A stretch of DNA of 34,485 nt from an uncultured Prevotellaceae bacterium (GCA_902771785.1 CACXYH010000035.1:1-34485), one strand, 5' to 3'. Positions 22,197-30,593 are shown, numbered from the stretch's first letter. The notes: generated by a model not told the origin, from the sequence alone. A program made the numbers and translations.

Positions 22197-24692
22197 TTAC
22201 CTCGTCTTTGCGAAACTCTTTCTGCCGTTCTGGATGTAGAGCCCGCGGGTGGGGCCCTGCAGGGCGCGGCCTTGCAGGTCGTAGGCGGCTGAGGCGGCAG
22301 GGGCGGCGGCTTCGTCGGGCTGCTGCAGGGGGCGCACGGCGCTGGGTTCGGCGTCGCCCAGCCGATAGAGCACGACGCCGTGGCTGGGTACTTGGGTGCT
22401 CAGCACGCCTGTGGCACTGCCAGCACTGCGGCGGGCCCAGACGTCGTAGAGGGGTACGGCCTCGTCGGCCTTGTAGCCCAGTTGGGTGAGGTCAACGTCG
22501 AAGCTGTGCGCCTTGCTGACGTAGCAGAGGAACTCCATCGTGGTGCCCGTCGCCGACGGGTTGTCGGCATCGCAGCTGGAGTCGTAGCCGCAGAGGGCGC
22601 GAAACGTCTGGTAGTTGTGGCCTCGGGGCAGGTCGTAGACAAGGGTGCACTGGGCATTCATGCCAAGTCCGGTGGTGTATGAGCGTCCGTCGACGCGCAG
22701 TGTGGCGCCCTCTACGTTTTTGTTCACTTGGAGTGAGCCCCATTCCGAGGTGTAGGACGAGGGTTGGAGCGTGGTGAGCGACGTTTCGTTGCCGTCGGCA
22801 TCGATGAGTACGGGGTTGATGAGGTCGGCGCGGTCGTAGGCAAAGCCGTCGCCGCAGTTGCTCACCAAGATTTTCAGTTGCTCGGCGCCGGCGACGTCGG
22901 CCTGGAGCGTTGCTGACTTGGTGCCTGTGCGCGAGATGAGTCCTGAGCGGGCTGCGTAGTCGTCTTGCTCATTGCTGAGCGGATTCTGGTTGAACACCAT
23001 GAAGCGCAGCGTGGTGGTGGCGCCGGTCTGACCGATGCCAGAGTCGTCGGCAGCTGCCTTTGCGCGGAAGCGCACTACGTCCATCTCGGCGGGCAGCTGG
23101 AAGAAGATGGCGGCATTGGCGTCGGCCGAGAAGCCGCGGTCGTAGGTCTGCCCGAGCACTTTCATCTTGCCTCCGTTGTCTACGTTCTTGTTCTCCGTGA
23201 TGCGGTTGAAGTAGCTTTTGGTGTAGCCGCGTGTCATGTAGGTGCCAGTGAGTGCTACCTCGCTGCCGTCGCGCAGGATGAGCGTCGGGTTGAGCCAGTC
23301 GCCGTGGTCGTAGTTGTAGTTGTCGCCTCCGTCGTCGACGACGAGCACGAGTGTTTTCGAGCCTTCGGGCCATTCGATGTCTACGTCGACGGCGTGTCCG
23401 TCGGTGGTGTAGGCCACGGTTTCAGAGATGTAGAGTGCCTTGGAGCCTACAATCCATCGGGTGTTGTCGCGCTGGAAGAGGGCCAGGTAGCGGTTGCCTG
23501 TGGCAGGGTCGGTGCTGGTCCATGCGACGTGGCCCAGGTCTTCGTCGCAGAACAGCTGGTGGGCGTCCTGCCCGTACTTGTGCATCTGGTGGTACTCTTC
23601 GTTGTTGAGCAGCGAGAGGGTGAATGCGTCGTTCTTGGTCATCTCGCCTCCGAAGAAGAGGGGCGAGTGGCAGATGCCCCAGAGGGTCATCATGGTGAGC
23701 TGCTCGTTCTGCGTGAGGTTGGTCCAGCGGCCTTTGTCGGCAGCGGCGTAACCGGCATCGCCGATGGTCATGGCTATCTGGCCCAGTGGCAGCATGTCGC
23801 AGTCGGCATAGTTGCCCGGCCGGGCATAGCGACTCCACTCGTGGGCTTCGTTGAACACGGCGTCGACGGCGCTCCACGTGTCCCACAGGTCGTCCATCAT
23901 GCGCCACATGTTGGCGTTGTCGAGACACTCTTGGGCATAGGTGTACTGCGTCTTGCCGGGTGAGAGCGAGAGCACGATGGGGCGTCCGGTCTGGTCGATG
24001 GCGTGGCGTATCATGTGGATTTCGTCAGTATAGAACGGACGCGAGAGGTCGTCGACCTTGATGAAGTCGACGCCCCACTCGGCGTAGAGATCCATGATGC
24101 TGTTGTAGTAGAGCTGTCCGTAGGCGTTGTTCCTGACGAGCAGGTTGTCCTTCAGCCACGTGCAGGGCGAGGTGGTGCCGTTGTAGACTTGGCTCCATGC
24201 GGTCTGCTCGCTGCCTTTCAGCTTAAAGGAGGAGCCTACGACCGATTTGGGCACGCCGCGCATGATGTGAATGCCCAGCTTCAGACCCAACTCGTGGAGC
24301 TTGTCGGCCAGGGGCTTGAAGCCCACGTTCTTGCCATCGACCATGCACGAGGGAAATCGTGAGGGCGAGGGCAGGTAGCGTCCGTACTCGTCGAGCACGT
24401 AGTCTTGCGTGCCCTGCTGGTTGTAGTATCCGCCTCCCAGCGAGGGGTGGTTGCAATACCAGCGAATGTCGATGACCACATACTGCCAGCCGTACTTCAC
24501 GAGGTCGTTGTCTACCAGATACTGTGCATTTTGCAGCACCTCTTTCTCCGTGACCGACGAGTAGTAGCAGTCCCATGAGTTCCATCCCATGGGAGGTGTC
24601 ATGGCCCATGTGCGGAAAGTGGCAATATCGTCGTCGGCCTGCATCGCTACCGTCGACAGCAGGCACAGCAGTATGAGTGTGAGCTTTTTCAT
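22197..24692 (-). CDS. GH27 family glycosidase (alpha-galactosidase or beta-L-arabinopyranosidase) with inserted NPCBM-like modules
   Basis: An 831-aa protein; start at 24692 gives a signal peptide (MKKLTLILLCL..., cleavage near MQA). The TIM barrel (about 28-375) has MTPPMGWNSWD, the nucleophile Asp214 in DFIKVDD and the acid/base Asp267/268 in RMMDDLWDTW. The C-terminal beta-domain strand ALFQRDN (about 404) and its completion LYDVWARRSAG...SHGVVLYRL (748-777) are separated by ~300 residues of NPCBM-like sequence (DHGDWLNP; YDRGFSADANA; YTTGLGMNAQ), with duplicated elements. The tail is YDLQGRAL...GLYIQNGRK. GH27 includes alpha-galactosidases and beta-L-arabinopyranosidases; I cannot separate them here. 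It is divergent from the threonine dehydrogenase gene and outside the GH127 cluster. Secreted. Confidence 0.9.
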   Translation of the reverse strand: MKKLTLILLCLLSTVAMQADDDIATFRTWAMTPPMGWNSWDCYYSSVTEKEVLQNAQYLVDNDLVKYGWQYVVIDIRWYCNHPSLGGGYYNQQGTQDYVLDEYGRYLPSPSRFPSCMVDGKNVGFKPLADKLHELGLKLGIHIMRGVPKSVVGSSFKLKGSEQTAWSQVYNGTTSPCTWLKDNLLVRNNAYGQLYYNSIMDLYAEWGVDFIKVDDLSRPFYTDEIHMIRHAIDQTGRPIVLSLSPGKTQYTYAQECLDNANMWRMMDDLWDTWSAVDAVFNEAHEWSRYARPGNYADCDMLPLGQIAMTIGDAGYAAADKGRWTNLTQNEQLTMMTLWGICHSPLFFGGEMTKNDAFTLSLLNNEEYHQMHKYGQDAHQLFCDEDLGHVAWTSTDPATGNRYLALFQRDNTRWIVGSKALYISETVAYTTDGHAVDVDIEWPEGSKTLVLVVDDGGDNYNYDHGDWLNPTLILRDGSEVALTGTYMTRGYTKSYFNRITENKNVDNGGKMKVLGQTYDRGFSADANAAIFFQLPAEMDVVRFRAKAAADDSGIGQTGATTTLRFMVFNQNPLSNEQDDYAARSGLISRTGTKSATLQADVAGAEQLKILVSNCGDGFAYDRADLINPVLIDADGNETSLTTLQPSSYTSEWGSLQVNKNVEGATLRVDGRSYTTGLGMNAQCTLVYDLPRGHNYQTFRALCGYDSSCDADNPSATGTTMEFLCYVSKAHSFDVDLTQLGYKADEAVPLYDVWARRSAGSATGVLSTQVPSHGVVLYRLGDAEPSAVRPLQQPDEAAAPAASAAYDLQGRALQGPTRGLYIQNGRKSFAKTR

Positions 24693-24729
24693 CGTCGTTA
24701 TTATTGTTTTAGTTGCTTGATTTTTGCTG

Positions 24730-24737
24730 CAAAGATA
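24730..24737 (-). promoter_or_regulatory. -7 element of the GH27 gene
   Basis: Minus strand TATCTTTG, 37 bp upstream of the chosen ATG. A TCTG at an 18-nt gap (24756-24759) is a weak -33 candidate. Its position supports the start at 24692 rather than the extended frame to 24740, which would begin inside the promoter. Confidence 0.6.
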
Positions 24738-24822
24738 CACAAAAGGCTTTATTGACAGAAAGTATTTGCAGGAAAAATGCGTTAATGTTTCGTAAACGTG
24801 CCGCTTCTTGCGGATTTTTTTG

Positions 24823-24830
24823 TTACTTTG
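24823..24830 (+). promoter_or_regulatory. Possible -7 element of the threonine dehydrogenase gene
   Basis: TTACTTTG, one base off TAnnTTTG, 33 bp before the ATG at 24864. No -33 element is evident. Confidence 0.35.
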
Positions 24831-24863
24831 CAGTCGTTAAATCTAAAATATGACAGACAGACA

Positions 24864-25823
24864 ATGAAGAATATTCTGGTGATTGGCGCTACGGGCCAGA
24901 TTGGCTCGGAGCTGACGATGGAACTGAGGCAACGCTACGGCGGAGACCATGTGGTGGCGGGCTACATCAGCGGCAGCGAACCGCACGGCGAGTTGGCTGA
25001 GAGCGGACCGATGGCGCTGGCCGACGTGACCGACGGCGAGGCGATTGCGCGCGTGGTGAAGCAGCACGGCATAGACACCATCTACAACCTGGCGGCGCTG
25101 CTGTCGGTGGTGGCTGAGCAGAAACCGCGCCTGGCCTGGCAGGTGGGCATCGACGGACTGTGGAACGTGCTCGAGGTGGCCCGCGAGGAGCATTGCGCTG
25201 TGTTCACGCCGAGCAGCATCGGCTCGTTCGGCCTGGAGACGCCCCACGACATGACGCCGCAGGACACGATTCAGCGGCCGCGCACCATCTACGGCGTGTC
25301 GAAGGTGACGACGGAGCTGCTCTCCGACTGGTTTCACCATAAGTACGGGGTCGACACGCGCTCGGTGCGCTTCCCTGGCATCATCAGCTACGTGACGCCG
25401 CCGGGCGGCGGAACGACCGACTACGCCGTCGACATCTACTATAGCGCCGTGCGCGGCGAGCGCTTCGTGTGTCCTATTAAAGAAGGTACGCGCATGGATA
25501 TGATGTATATGCCCGACGCGCTGAGGGCTGCCATCGAGCTGATGGAGGCTAACCCCGACAGGCTCGTGCATCGCAACGGCTTCAACGTGGCTGCGATGAG
25601 CTTCGACCCCGACATGATCTATCACGCCATCAAGAAGCATTGTCCGCAGTTTGAGATGACCTACGACGTGGACCCGCTGAAGCAGCAGATAGCCGAGTCG
25701 TGGCCCAACATGATGGACGACTCGTGCGCCCGCCGCGAATGGGGGTGGCAGCACGAGTACAATCTGCCCGCGATGACGAAGGATATGCTGGCGAAGCTGG
25801 CGCTTCGCCTGAATGCTAAATGA
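24864..25823 (+). CDS. SDR-type NAD-dependent L-threonine 3-dehydrogenase
   Basis: A 319-aa protein; the start MKNILVIGATG at 24864 puts the Rossmann motif GATGQIG at residues 8-14, as in extended SDRs. An upstream in-frame ATG at 24798 is rejected because it precedes the probable -7 element. Catalytic residues: Tyr143 and Lys147 (YGVSK) with the Ser in TPSSIGSF. The stretches RFPGIIS and PGGGTTDYAVDIYY are characteristic of the UDP-glucose-epimerase-like threonine dehydrogenases of Flavobacterium and animals, not of the zinc-dependent E. coli type. The family oxidises L-threonine to 2-amino-3-ketobutyrate, cytoplasmic. No 2-amino-3-ketobutyrate CoA ligase gene lies nearby. Convergent with the NigD-like gene after 25 bp. 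Confidence 0.88.
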   Translation: MKNILVIGATGQIGSELTMELRQRYGGDHVVAGYISGSEPHGELAESGPMALADVTDGEAIARVVKQHGIDTIYNLAALLSVVAEQKPRLAWQVGIDGLWNVLEVAREEHCAVFTPSSIGSFGLETPHDMTPQDTIQRPRTIYGVSKVTTELLSDWFHHKYGVDTRSVRFPGIISYVTPPGGGTTDYAVDIYYSAVRGERFVCPIKEGTRMDMMYMPDALRAAIELMEANPDRLVHRNGFNVAAMSFDPDMIYHAIKKHCPQFEMTYDVDPLKQQIAESWPNMMDDSCARREWGWQHEYNLPAMTKDMLAKLALRLNAK

Positions 25824-25848
25824 TAAATTCTAAATTCAGAAGGACCTC

Positions 25849-26523
25849 TTATCGGACGCAGAACGTTTTCTCTACCACGCCCTCATAGGTGTTGATGCTG
25901 AGGCAAAGGCTGTCGGCATCAAGACGGTAGAGAGGTATGCTGAGGTAGGTGCGCTGCGCGAAGTATTCGGGCACGCCGCCTTGGTCGTGCCACAGGCGCA
26001 TGTGCCAGGTGCGGGTGCCGTCGGCATGCGTCATGAGCGTGTCGCCCACGAGGCCGAGGGTGTGGATGGCTTTGTCGTCGGCGGCGCCGTTGCCCATCAT
26101 CAGGTAGATGCCGGCGTTCAGGTAGCGGCGCGTATTGCTGACCCATGCACTCTCGAAGCGCACGGGGTCAGTCTTGATATTGCCCTTGAAGAAGTCGGGG
26201 CGGCGCATGGTGAGCGTGGCCACCTGGCCGATGGAGGCATCGCGAGCCGTGTTGCCCTGCTGCTGATAGTAGAGGATGGCGCGATAGACGGTGTCGGGCT
26301 GGGTGAGCCATCGGGCGGTGAGCTGCCCGTCGATGGTGAGCTGCTGGCCTTCGTCGGTCACCACGTAGTCGACGTTCTTGGCAGCGTCGACGTGGGCTTC
26401 GACGAGGTCGGCGCGCAGCAGCGAGAGGCTGCCTTCGCCCTTGTCGTAGGCATCTTGCTCGCAGGCGAGCAGCAGTGGGGAGAGCAGCGCCAGGATGGCT
26501 GCACGCAGTGGGGACTTCGTCAT
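25849..26523 (-). CDS. NigD-like lipoprotein
   Basis: A 224-aa protein with lipobox LLLAC, lipidated Cys at residue 21. The layout fits the NigD-like family of Bacteroidetes: a short N-terminal beta domain (DLVEAHVDAAKNVDYVVTDEGQQLTIDG, about 38-70) and a larger C-terminal beta domain (about 75-222) with AGIYLMMGNG, WHMRLWHDQGG and a final LCLSINTYEGVVEKTFCVR-like strand. NigD proteins are outer-membrane lipoproteins of unknown biochemical role, some near bacteriocin genes. Its ATG overlaps the acyltransferase stop (TGA at 26520-26522), so it is translationally coupled as the last gene of the PASTA operon. The assignment is by pattern, moderately sure. Confidence 0.75.
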   Translation of the reverse strand: MTKSPLRAAILALLSPLLLACEQDAYDKGEGSLSLLRADLVEAHVDAAKNVDYVVTDEGQQLTIDGQLTARWLTQPDTVYRAILYYQQQGNTARDASIGQVATLTMRRPDFFKGNIKTDPVRFESAWVSNTRRYLNAGIYLMMGNGAADDKAIHTLGLVGDTLMTHADGTRTWHMRLWHDQGGVPEYFAQRTYLSIPLYRLDADSLCLSINTYEGVVEKTFCVR

Positions 26524-27671
26524 TGGGCGGCTTCGTGGTTTTTGAGTGGGTTGGCATACATGATGAGCATGCGCTCGCGCAGGAAGGCCTCGTCCTTGTT
26601 GGGCAGGTCGATGAGGGCCAGCCGGCTGTCGAGGTAGTGCTCGAAGCGGGCTTTGTCTTGCTCGGTGTAGTGAGTAGCGTAGTCGGCCTTGCCGCTGAGC
26701 AGGTCGGCAGCTACGTAGTTGCAGGGGAAGAGCGTGTAGTGGCTGTGAATCTCGCGGTCCATGCGTTGTGCCAGCGCGGCATAGCGCTCCTGACGGGGCA
26801 GGCCGTCCAGCTCGTCGAGCCAGGTGTTGATGGGTGCGGCGCAGTGGTAGGCCACGCGTCCCTTATAGCCGAAGATGCCCGTGCGCATGTTGTCGAGGTC
26901 GTCTTGCCGGCTCTTCTTGAAGGCGGGGTTGTCGCGCTTCTGCTGGAACTCCTGCGCCTTGAGGTAGTCGCAGGGGTCGTATTCGTAGCTGATGGTGAGC
27001 GGCACGATGTTCAGTTCGCGGAGCTCGCCGCCCATGGCCAGCATCTTCAGCACCGACTCCTGGGTGCGGTCGTCGCTGTCCTTGGCGCGTCCCTCGCGCT
27101 GTGCCAGCCAGATGTTTTCGGCCTTCCGGGTGACGGCGTAGTGGATGTAGCGGCTCATGAGCTGGCTGCTGCGCAGCATCTCGTGGGCGGTGAGGCCTCG
27201 GCGCACGGTGAAGGCTTTGTTCATGCGCACGAGCCGCTTGATCCAGGGGTAGATGAGCAGGTTGTCGCCGATGCCAATCTCGACGGTGGTGGGGAATCCG
27301 TTCTCCACGAGCTTCACGTCGAGGAAGGCCGAGTCGAGCACGATGTCGCGGTGGTTCGAGATGAACGTGTAGCGGTGGTGCTGCTTGTCGGCAGGCAGCT
27401 GGCTATAGTCGAAGGAACAGCCGTCGGTGTGCTTGCGGATGACGTAGTTGACGACGGGCTTCATGAACCGCTTCTGGAAGTCGAGCGGGGTCTTCACCCC
27501 CACGAAGGCCAGGCGCAACAGGGCGTTGCGCACAGCTTGTGGCATCCAGGGCACCAGCCCCTTCATCAGCACGTTGAACTGCCTGTCGGCGAGCAGCTCG
27601 TTGAATGCCTGCTTCATCTCGCCAGCCTCGTAAGGCCGTATCTCGTCAAACTCTTTTATATCGTACTCCAT
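26520..27671 (-). CDS. PlsC-like acyltransferase (1-acylglycerol-3-phosphate acyltransferase family)
   Basis: A 383-aa protein without signal peptide. The acyltransferase block begins at FISNHRDIVLDSAFL (His107) and continues with the FTVRRG and IWLAQREGRAKD motifs (equivalents of blocks III and the EGxR block), then IVPLTISYEYDP. The spacing His107 to Asp113 has five residues between, where the family motif usually has four, so either Asp113 is shifted or Asp109 is used. The N-terminal ~95 and C-terminal ~120 residues are extra relative to a minimal PlsC. Likely role: transfer of an acyl group to a lysophospholipid or a related envelope lipid at the inner membrane. Its start lies just after a heptamer array; ddl is 51 bp upstream. 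Confidence 0.85.
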   Translation of the reverse strand: MEYDIKEFDEIRPYEAGEMKQAFNELLADRQFNVLMKGLVPWMPQAVRNALLRLAFVGVKTPLDFQKRFMKPVVNYVIRKHTDGCSFDYSQLPADKQHHRYTFISNHRDIVLDSAFLDVKLVENGFPTTVEIGIGDNLLIYPWIKRLVRMNKAFTVRRGLTAHEMLRSSQLMSRYIHYAVTRKAENIWLAQREGRAKDSDDRTQESVLKMLAMGGELRELNIVPLTISYEYDPCDYLKAQEFQQKRDNPAFKKSRQDDLDNMRTGIFGYKGRVAYHCAAPINTWLDELDGLPRQERYAALAQRMDREIHSHYTLFPCNYVAADLLSGKADYATHYTEQDKARFEHYLDSRLALIDLPNKDEAFLRERMLIMYANPLKNHEAAQ

Positions 27672-27675
27672 ACTC

Positions 27676-27725
27676 GCGGTAGCAAATTATTCACTCTTCA
27701 CTCTTCACTTTTCCCTTTTCACTTA
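27676..27725 (-). repeat. Heptamer array directly after the ddl stop
   Basis: Minus strand, from the ddl stop TAA: GTGAAAA, GGGAAAA, GTGAAGA, GTGAAGA, GTGAATA, then ATTTGCTACCGC. It fills the spacer between ddl and the acyltransferase start and matches the array after sufB. Confidence 0.85.
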
Positions 27726-28712
27726 GAATTGGTTTTCTACGATGTCGGTGAGCACCTGAGTCATGTTGAGGCCTGCTGCGCGCACCTGCTGTGGAATGAA
27801 GCTGGTGGCGGTCATGCCCGGCGTGGTGTTGATTTCGAGCATCGAAATCTTGCCTTCCTTCGAGATGATGTAGTCTATGCGGATGATGCCGTTGCAATGC
27901 AGGATGTCGTAGATGTGGCTGGTGATTTGCGAGACGCGCTCGGCTACCTCCTGCGGAATGCGTGCCGGCGTAATCTCCTGCACCTGTCCGTTGTACTTGG
28001 CGTCGTAGTCGAAGAACTCGTTGCTCGTCACCACCTCGGTGATGGGCAGCAGCACGGCCTTCTGCTTGGTCTTGTAGCAGCCCTGTGTGATTTCCGTTCC
28101 TTCGAGGAAGGCCTCGACCATCACCTCGGGACTCTCCATCATGGCCTTGCGGATGGCGGGAGCCAGCTGGTCTTTGTTCTTCACCTTCGACACGCCGAAC
28201 GACGAGCCGTCGGCGGCGGGCTTCACGAAGCAGGGCATGCCGATGCGCTGCTCAATCTCGTCGTCGCTCACCAGCTCCTCGTAGCCCTTGCGGATGAGCA
28301 GCGAGTCGGCCACGCTGACGCCGTAGCCGCGCAGGTACTGGTTGAGCACGAACTTGTCGAACGTCATCGCCTCTACCAGCACGCCGCTGGTGGAGTAGGG
28401 CACGCCGATGAGGTCGAAGTAGCCCTGCATGATGCCGTTCTCGCCGGGTGTGCCGTGAATGGTGATGTAGGCATAGTCGAACTGAATGGCGCGTCCGTCC
28501 TCTACGAACGAGAAGTCGTTGCGGTCGATGCGCGCTGTGGTTCCGTCGTGCAGCTCGACGTGCCAGTCCTGGCCTTTCACGTCGACGATGTAGACGTTAT
28601 AGCGTTCTTTGTCGAAGTTGGCATAGATTCCTTGTGCCGAGCGCAGCGATACGTCGTGCTCGGAAGAGTCGCCACCGCAAACGATGGCAATGGTGCGTTT
28701 CAAATGTTTCAT
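27723..28712 (-). CDS. ddl: D-alanine--D-alanine ligase
   Basis: A 329-aa ATP-grasp enzyme. Diagnostic motifs: GGDSSEHDVSL (residues about 13-23), HGTPGENG, SKxxxNQYL-like TFDKFVLNQYL, KPAADGSSFGV, the Mg/ATP-binding IIRIDYI and LEINTTPGMTATSF. It makes D-Ala-D-Ala for peptidoglycan in the cytoplasm. The ATG overlaps the rluD-type gene's TGA by 3 bp, showing translational coupling. It shares an operon with a PASTA protein, consistent with a wall-related unit. Confidence 0.97.
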   Translation of the reverse strand: MKHLKRTIAIVCGGDSSEHDVSLRSAQGIYANFDKERYNVYIVDVKGQDWHVELHDGTTARIDRNDFSFVEDGRAIQFDYAYITIHGTPGENGIMQGYFDLIGVPYSTSGVLVEAMTFDKFVLNQYLRGYGVSVADSLLIRKGYEELVSDDEIEQRIGMPCFVKPAADGSSFGVSKVKNKDQLAPAIRKAMMESPEVMVEAFLEGTEITQGCYKTKQKAVLLPITEVVTSNEFFDYDAKYNGQVQEITPARIPQEVAERVSQITSHIYDILHCNGIIRIDYIISKEGKISMLEINTTPGMTATSFIPQQVRAAGLNMTQVLTDIVENQF

Positions 28713-29779
28713 AGTGTATTATTGTTTCCTTTTAAATAGTTTCTCCATTTGTCGATGAGGGCCGTCATGTCCTGCGGCCACTCTGAGGTGAAGTCCATCT
28801 GCCGGCCTGTGGTGGGGTGGACGAAGCCCAGCGTGCGGGCGTGCAGCACCTGGCGCGGACAGAGCGCGAAGCAGTTGTGGATGTAGGCCTTGTAGCTGGC
28901 CGTGCGCTCGCCTCGCAGCACCTCCATGCCGCCGTATTTCTCGTCGGCGAAGAGCGGGTGCCCGATGTGCTTCATGTGGGCGCGTATCTGGTGGGTGCGC
29001 CCCGTCTCCAGACGGCACTCCACGAGGGTGGTGTAGCCGTAGCGCTCCATCACGCGCCAGTGGGTGACGGCGGGCTTTCCCGTTTCGGAGTCGGGCGGAA
29101 ACACCTCCATGCGCTGCCGGTCGCGCGGGTCGCGGCCTATGTTGCCCTCAATGCGTCCTTCGTCTTCTGTCAGGTTTCCCCACACCAGCGCGTTGTAGCT
29201 GCGGTGGGTGTCGTGGTCGAAGAACTGCCGGCCCAGGTGCGACTTGGCCTCGGGCGTCTTGGCCACGACCAGCAGTCCGCTGGTGTCCTTGTCGATGCGG
29301 TGCACGAGCCCCACCTGCGGGTCGTTGGGGTCGTAGGTGGACAGCAGCCGCAGGTGCCAGGCAACGGCGTTGGCCAGCGTGCCGTGGAAGTTGCCCACGC
29401 CGGGGTGTACCACCATGCCTGCCGGCTTGTTGATGACCATCAGCTGGTCGTCTTCATAAACAATGTCGAGGGGGATGTCTTCGGGTTCAATGGTCGTGTC
29501 GTAGTGCGGGCGGTCGAGCATCAGCGTGACTACGTCGCCGGGCCTCACCTTGTAGTTGCTCTTCACGGGCCGTTCGTTCACGTGTACGAAGCCCGCCTGC
29601 GCGGCCAGCTGTATGCGGTTGCGCGAGGTGTGCTGCATGTGTTCCTGCATGAACTTGTCGACGCGCGTGGGCACCTGTCCGGCATCGGCCACGATGCGGT
29701 AGTGCTCAAAGAGTCCCTGTTGTTCCTCTCCGTCGTCGTCGGCAGTCAAGAGCTGCAGTCCTTCTTCGTCTTCGGTCAT
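28709..29779 (-). CDS. rluD: Large-subunit rRNA pseudouridine synthase, RluD type
   Basis: A 356-aa protein. An acidic N-terminal extension (~30 residues), an S4 RNA-binding domain (about 37-95: RVDKFMQEHMQHTSRNRIQLAAQ), then the RluA/RluD catalytic domain with the strand VINKPAGMVVHPG and the signature HRIDKDTSGLL (catalytic Asp163), followed by RTHQIRAHMKHIGHPL. It converts uridines of 23S rRNA helix 69 in RluD; membership of RluD rather than another RluA-family enzyme is inferred from the S4 domain. Overlaps both neighbours by 4 bp (ATGA type). Confidence 0.93.
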   Translation of the reverse strand: MTEDEEGLQLLTADDDGEEQQGLFEHYRIVADAGQVPTRVDKFMQEHMQHTSRNRIQLAAQAGFVHVNERPVKSNYKVRPGDVVTLMLDRPHYDTTIEPEDIPLDIVYEDDQLMVINKPAGMVVHPGVGNFHGTLANAVAWHLRLLSTYDPNDPQVGLVHRIDKDTSGLLVVAKTPEAKSHLGRQFFDHDTHRSYNALVWGNLTEDEGRIEGNIGRDPRDRQRMEVFPPDSETGKPAVTHWRVMERYGYTTLVECRLETGRTHQIRAHMKHIGHPLFADEKYGGMEVLRGERTASYKAYIHNCFALCPRQVLHARTLGFVHPTTGRQMDFTSEWPQDMTALIDKWRNYLKGNNNTL

Positions 29780-30432
29780 AGGTTCTCGTCGAAATCGTAG
29801 TCGTCAGTTTCCGTCGTCACGCCGGCTTCGGTGCTGTCGGTCTCGAAGAGTGCGTCGGTGTATTCGTCCTCTTCCTCGTCGAAGCCTTCACCGATGACGA
29901 GGGTCAGCGGTAGCTCTATCGATACCTGTTCGCCTGCCATCAGGCGACGTCCGCGGCACTCAATGCCGTAGACCCAGTCTTTCTCGCCGTGAATCACCTT
30001 GGGCTCCAGCAGTCGGAAGCCCAGCGCCGTGAGTCGTGCCGATGCCTCGCGGAAGCTGCTGTTGTCTATCAGGTCGGGAATGGCGAGCGTGGGCGAGGCC
30101 AGCGAGTTGATGGTGACGTAGATGGTGCGTCCTGCCTTCACGTTGGCTCCCTCGCTCGGCGTCTGTGCCAGCACGCAGTTGGGCGGCAGCCGCTTGTTGT
30201 AGCCCGTGTCGGCCACCTCTATCGCGAGCCCGTCTTCCTCCAGCATCTCCAGCGCCTTGGCGAAGTTCATGCCCTGCAGGTTGGGCACCTTGATGTTCTC
30301 GCCGTGGTGGGTGTAGATGTTCAGTCCGTAGTGCACGCCTACGCACAGCAGCACCACGACCACCGCCATTGCCAGCAGATGCAGCATGAAGAAGGGGCTG
30401 AACAGTTTGCCAAAGAATTCTTTCGTTGTCAT
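29776..30432 (-). CDS. PASTA domain membrane protein
   Basis: A 218-aa protein: cytoplasmic N-terminus (1-12), one transmembrane helix (about 15-38, MLHLLAMAVVVVLLCVGVHY), two PASTA domains outside (about 46-112, KVPNLQGMNFAKALEML...; and 114-180, LAIPDLIDNSSFREASARL...), then a strongly acidic tail (184-218). PASTA domains bind peptidoglycan fragments or wall precursors and are usually fused to Ser/Thr kinases or PBPs; here neither is attached, the common arrangement in Bacteroidetes. It is the first gene of the operon with rluD and ddl and has a good promoter. Role: likely sensing or scaffolding at the wall, mechanism unknown. Confidence 0.92.
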   Translation of the reverse strand: MTTKEFFGKLFSPFFMLHLLAMAVVVVLLCVGVHYGLNIYTHHGENIKVPNLQGMNFAKALEMLEEDGLAIEVADTGYNKRLPPNCVLAQTPSEGANVKAGRTIYVTINSLASPTLAIPDLIDNSSFREASARLTALGFRLLEPKVIHGEKDWVYGIECRGRRLMAGEQVSIELPLTLVIGEGFDEEEDEYTDALFETDSTEAGVTTETDDYDFDENL

Positions 30433-30461
30433 AGCTCTGCTTCTTTTTCTCTATTTTGCCA

Positions 30462-30494
30462 CAAAGGTACGTAAAATATTCGAAACGCTGCAAA
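30462..30494 (-). promoter_or_regulatory. Promoter of the PASTA-rluD-ddl operon
   Basis: Minus strand TTTG (30491-30494), 21-nt gap, TACCTTTG (30462-30469): a full Bacteroidetes consensus, 29 bp upstream of the PASTA start. Confidence 0.8.
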
Positions 30495-30561
30495 CTCTGC
30501 ACATATTTTATTAAGAAAACGCCCAAATTCCTGTCGTCTGCGTGGCGGGGGGCTGCACAAC

Positions 30562-30593
30562 AAAGGGGATGAAAACGCTGTTTCATCCCCTTT
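30562..30593 (-). terminator. Probable rpmH terminator
   Basis: 13-bp perfect stem AAAGGGGATGAAA / TTTCATCCCCTTT with a 6-nt loop, 44 bp past the rpmH stop. On the minus strand it ends in CCCCTTTGTTG, a short T-rich tail. Confidence 0.7.

Noticed and set aside
26475-28739. 754-codon plus-strand frame opposite the acyltransferase and ddl
   Set aside because: Crosses two well-supported genes and their spacer on the other strand; low-complexity composition.
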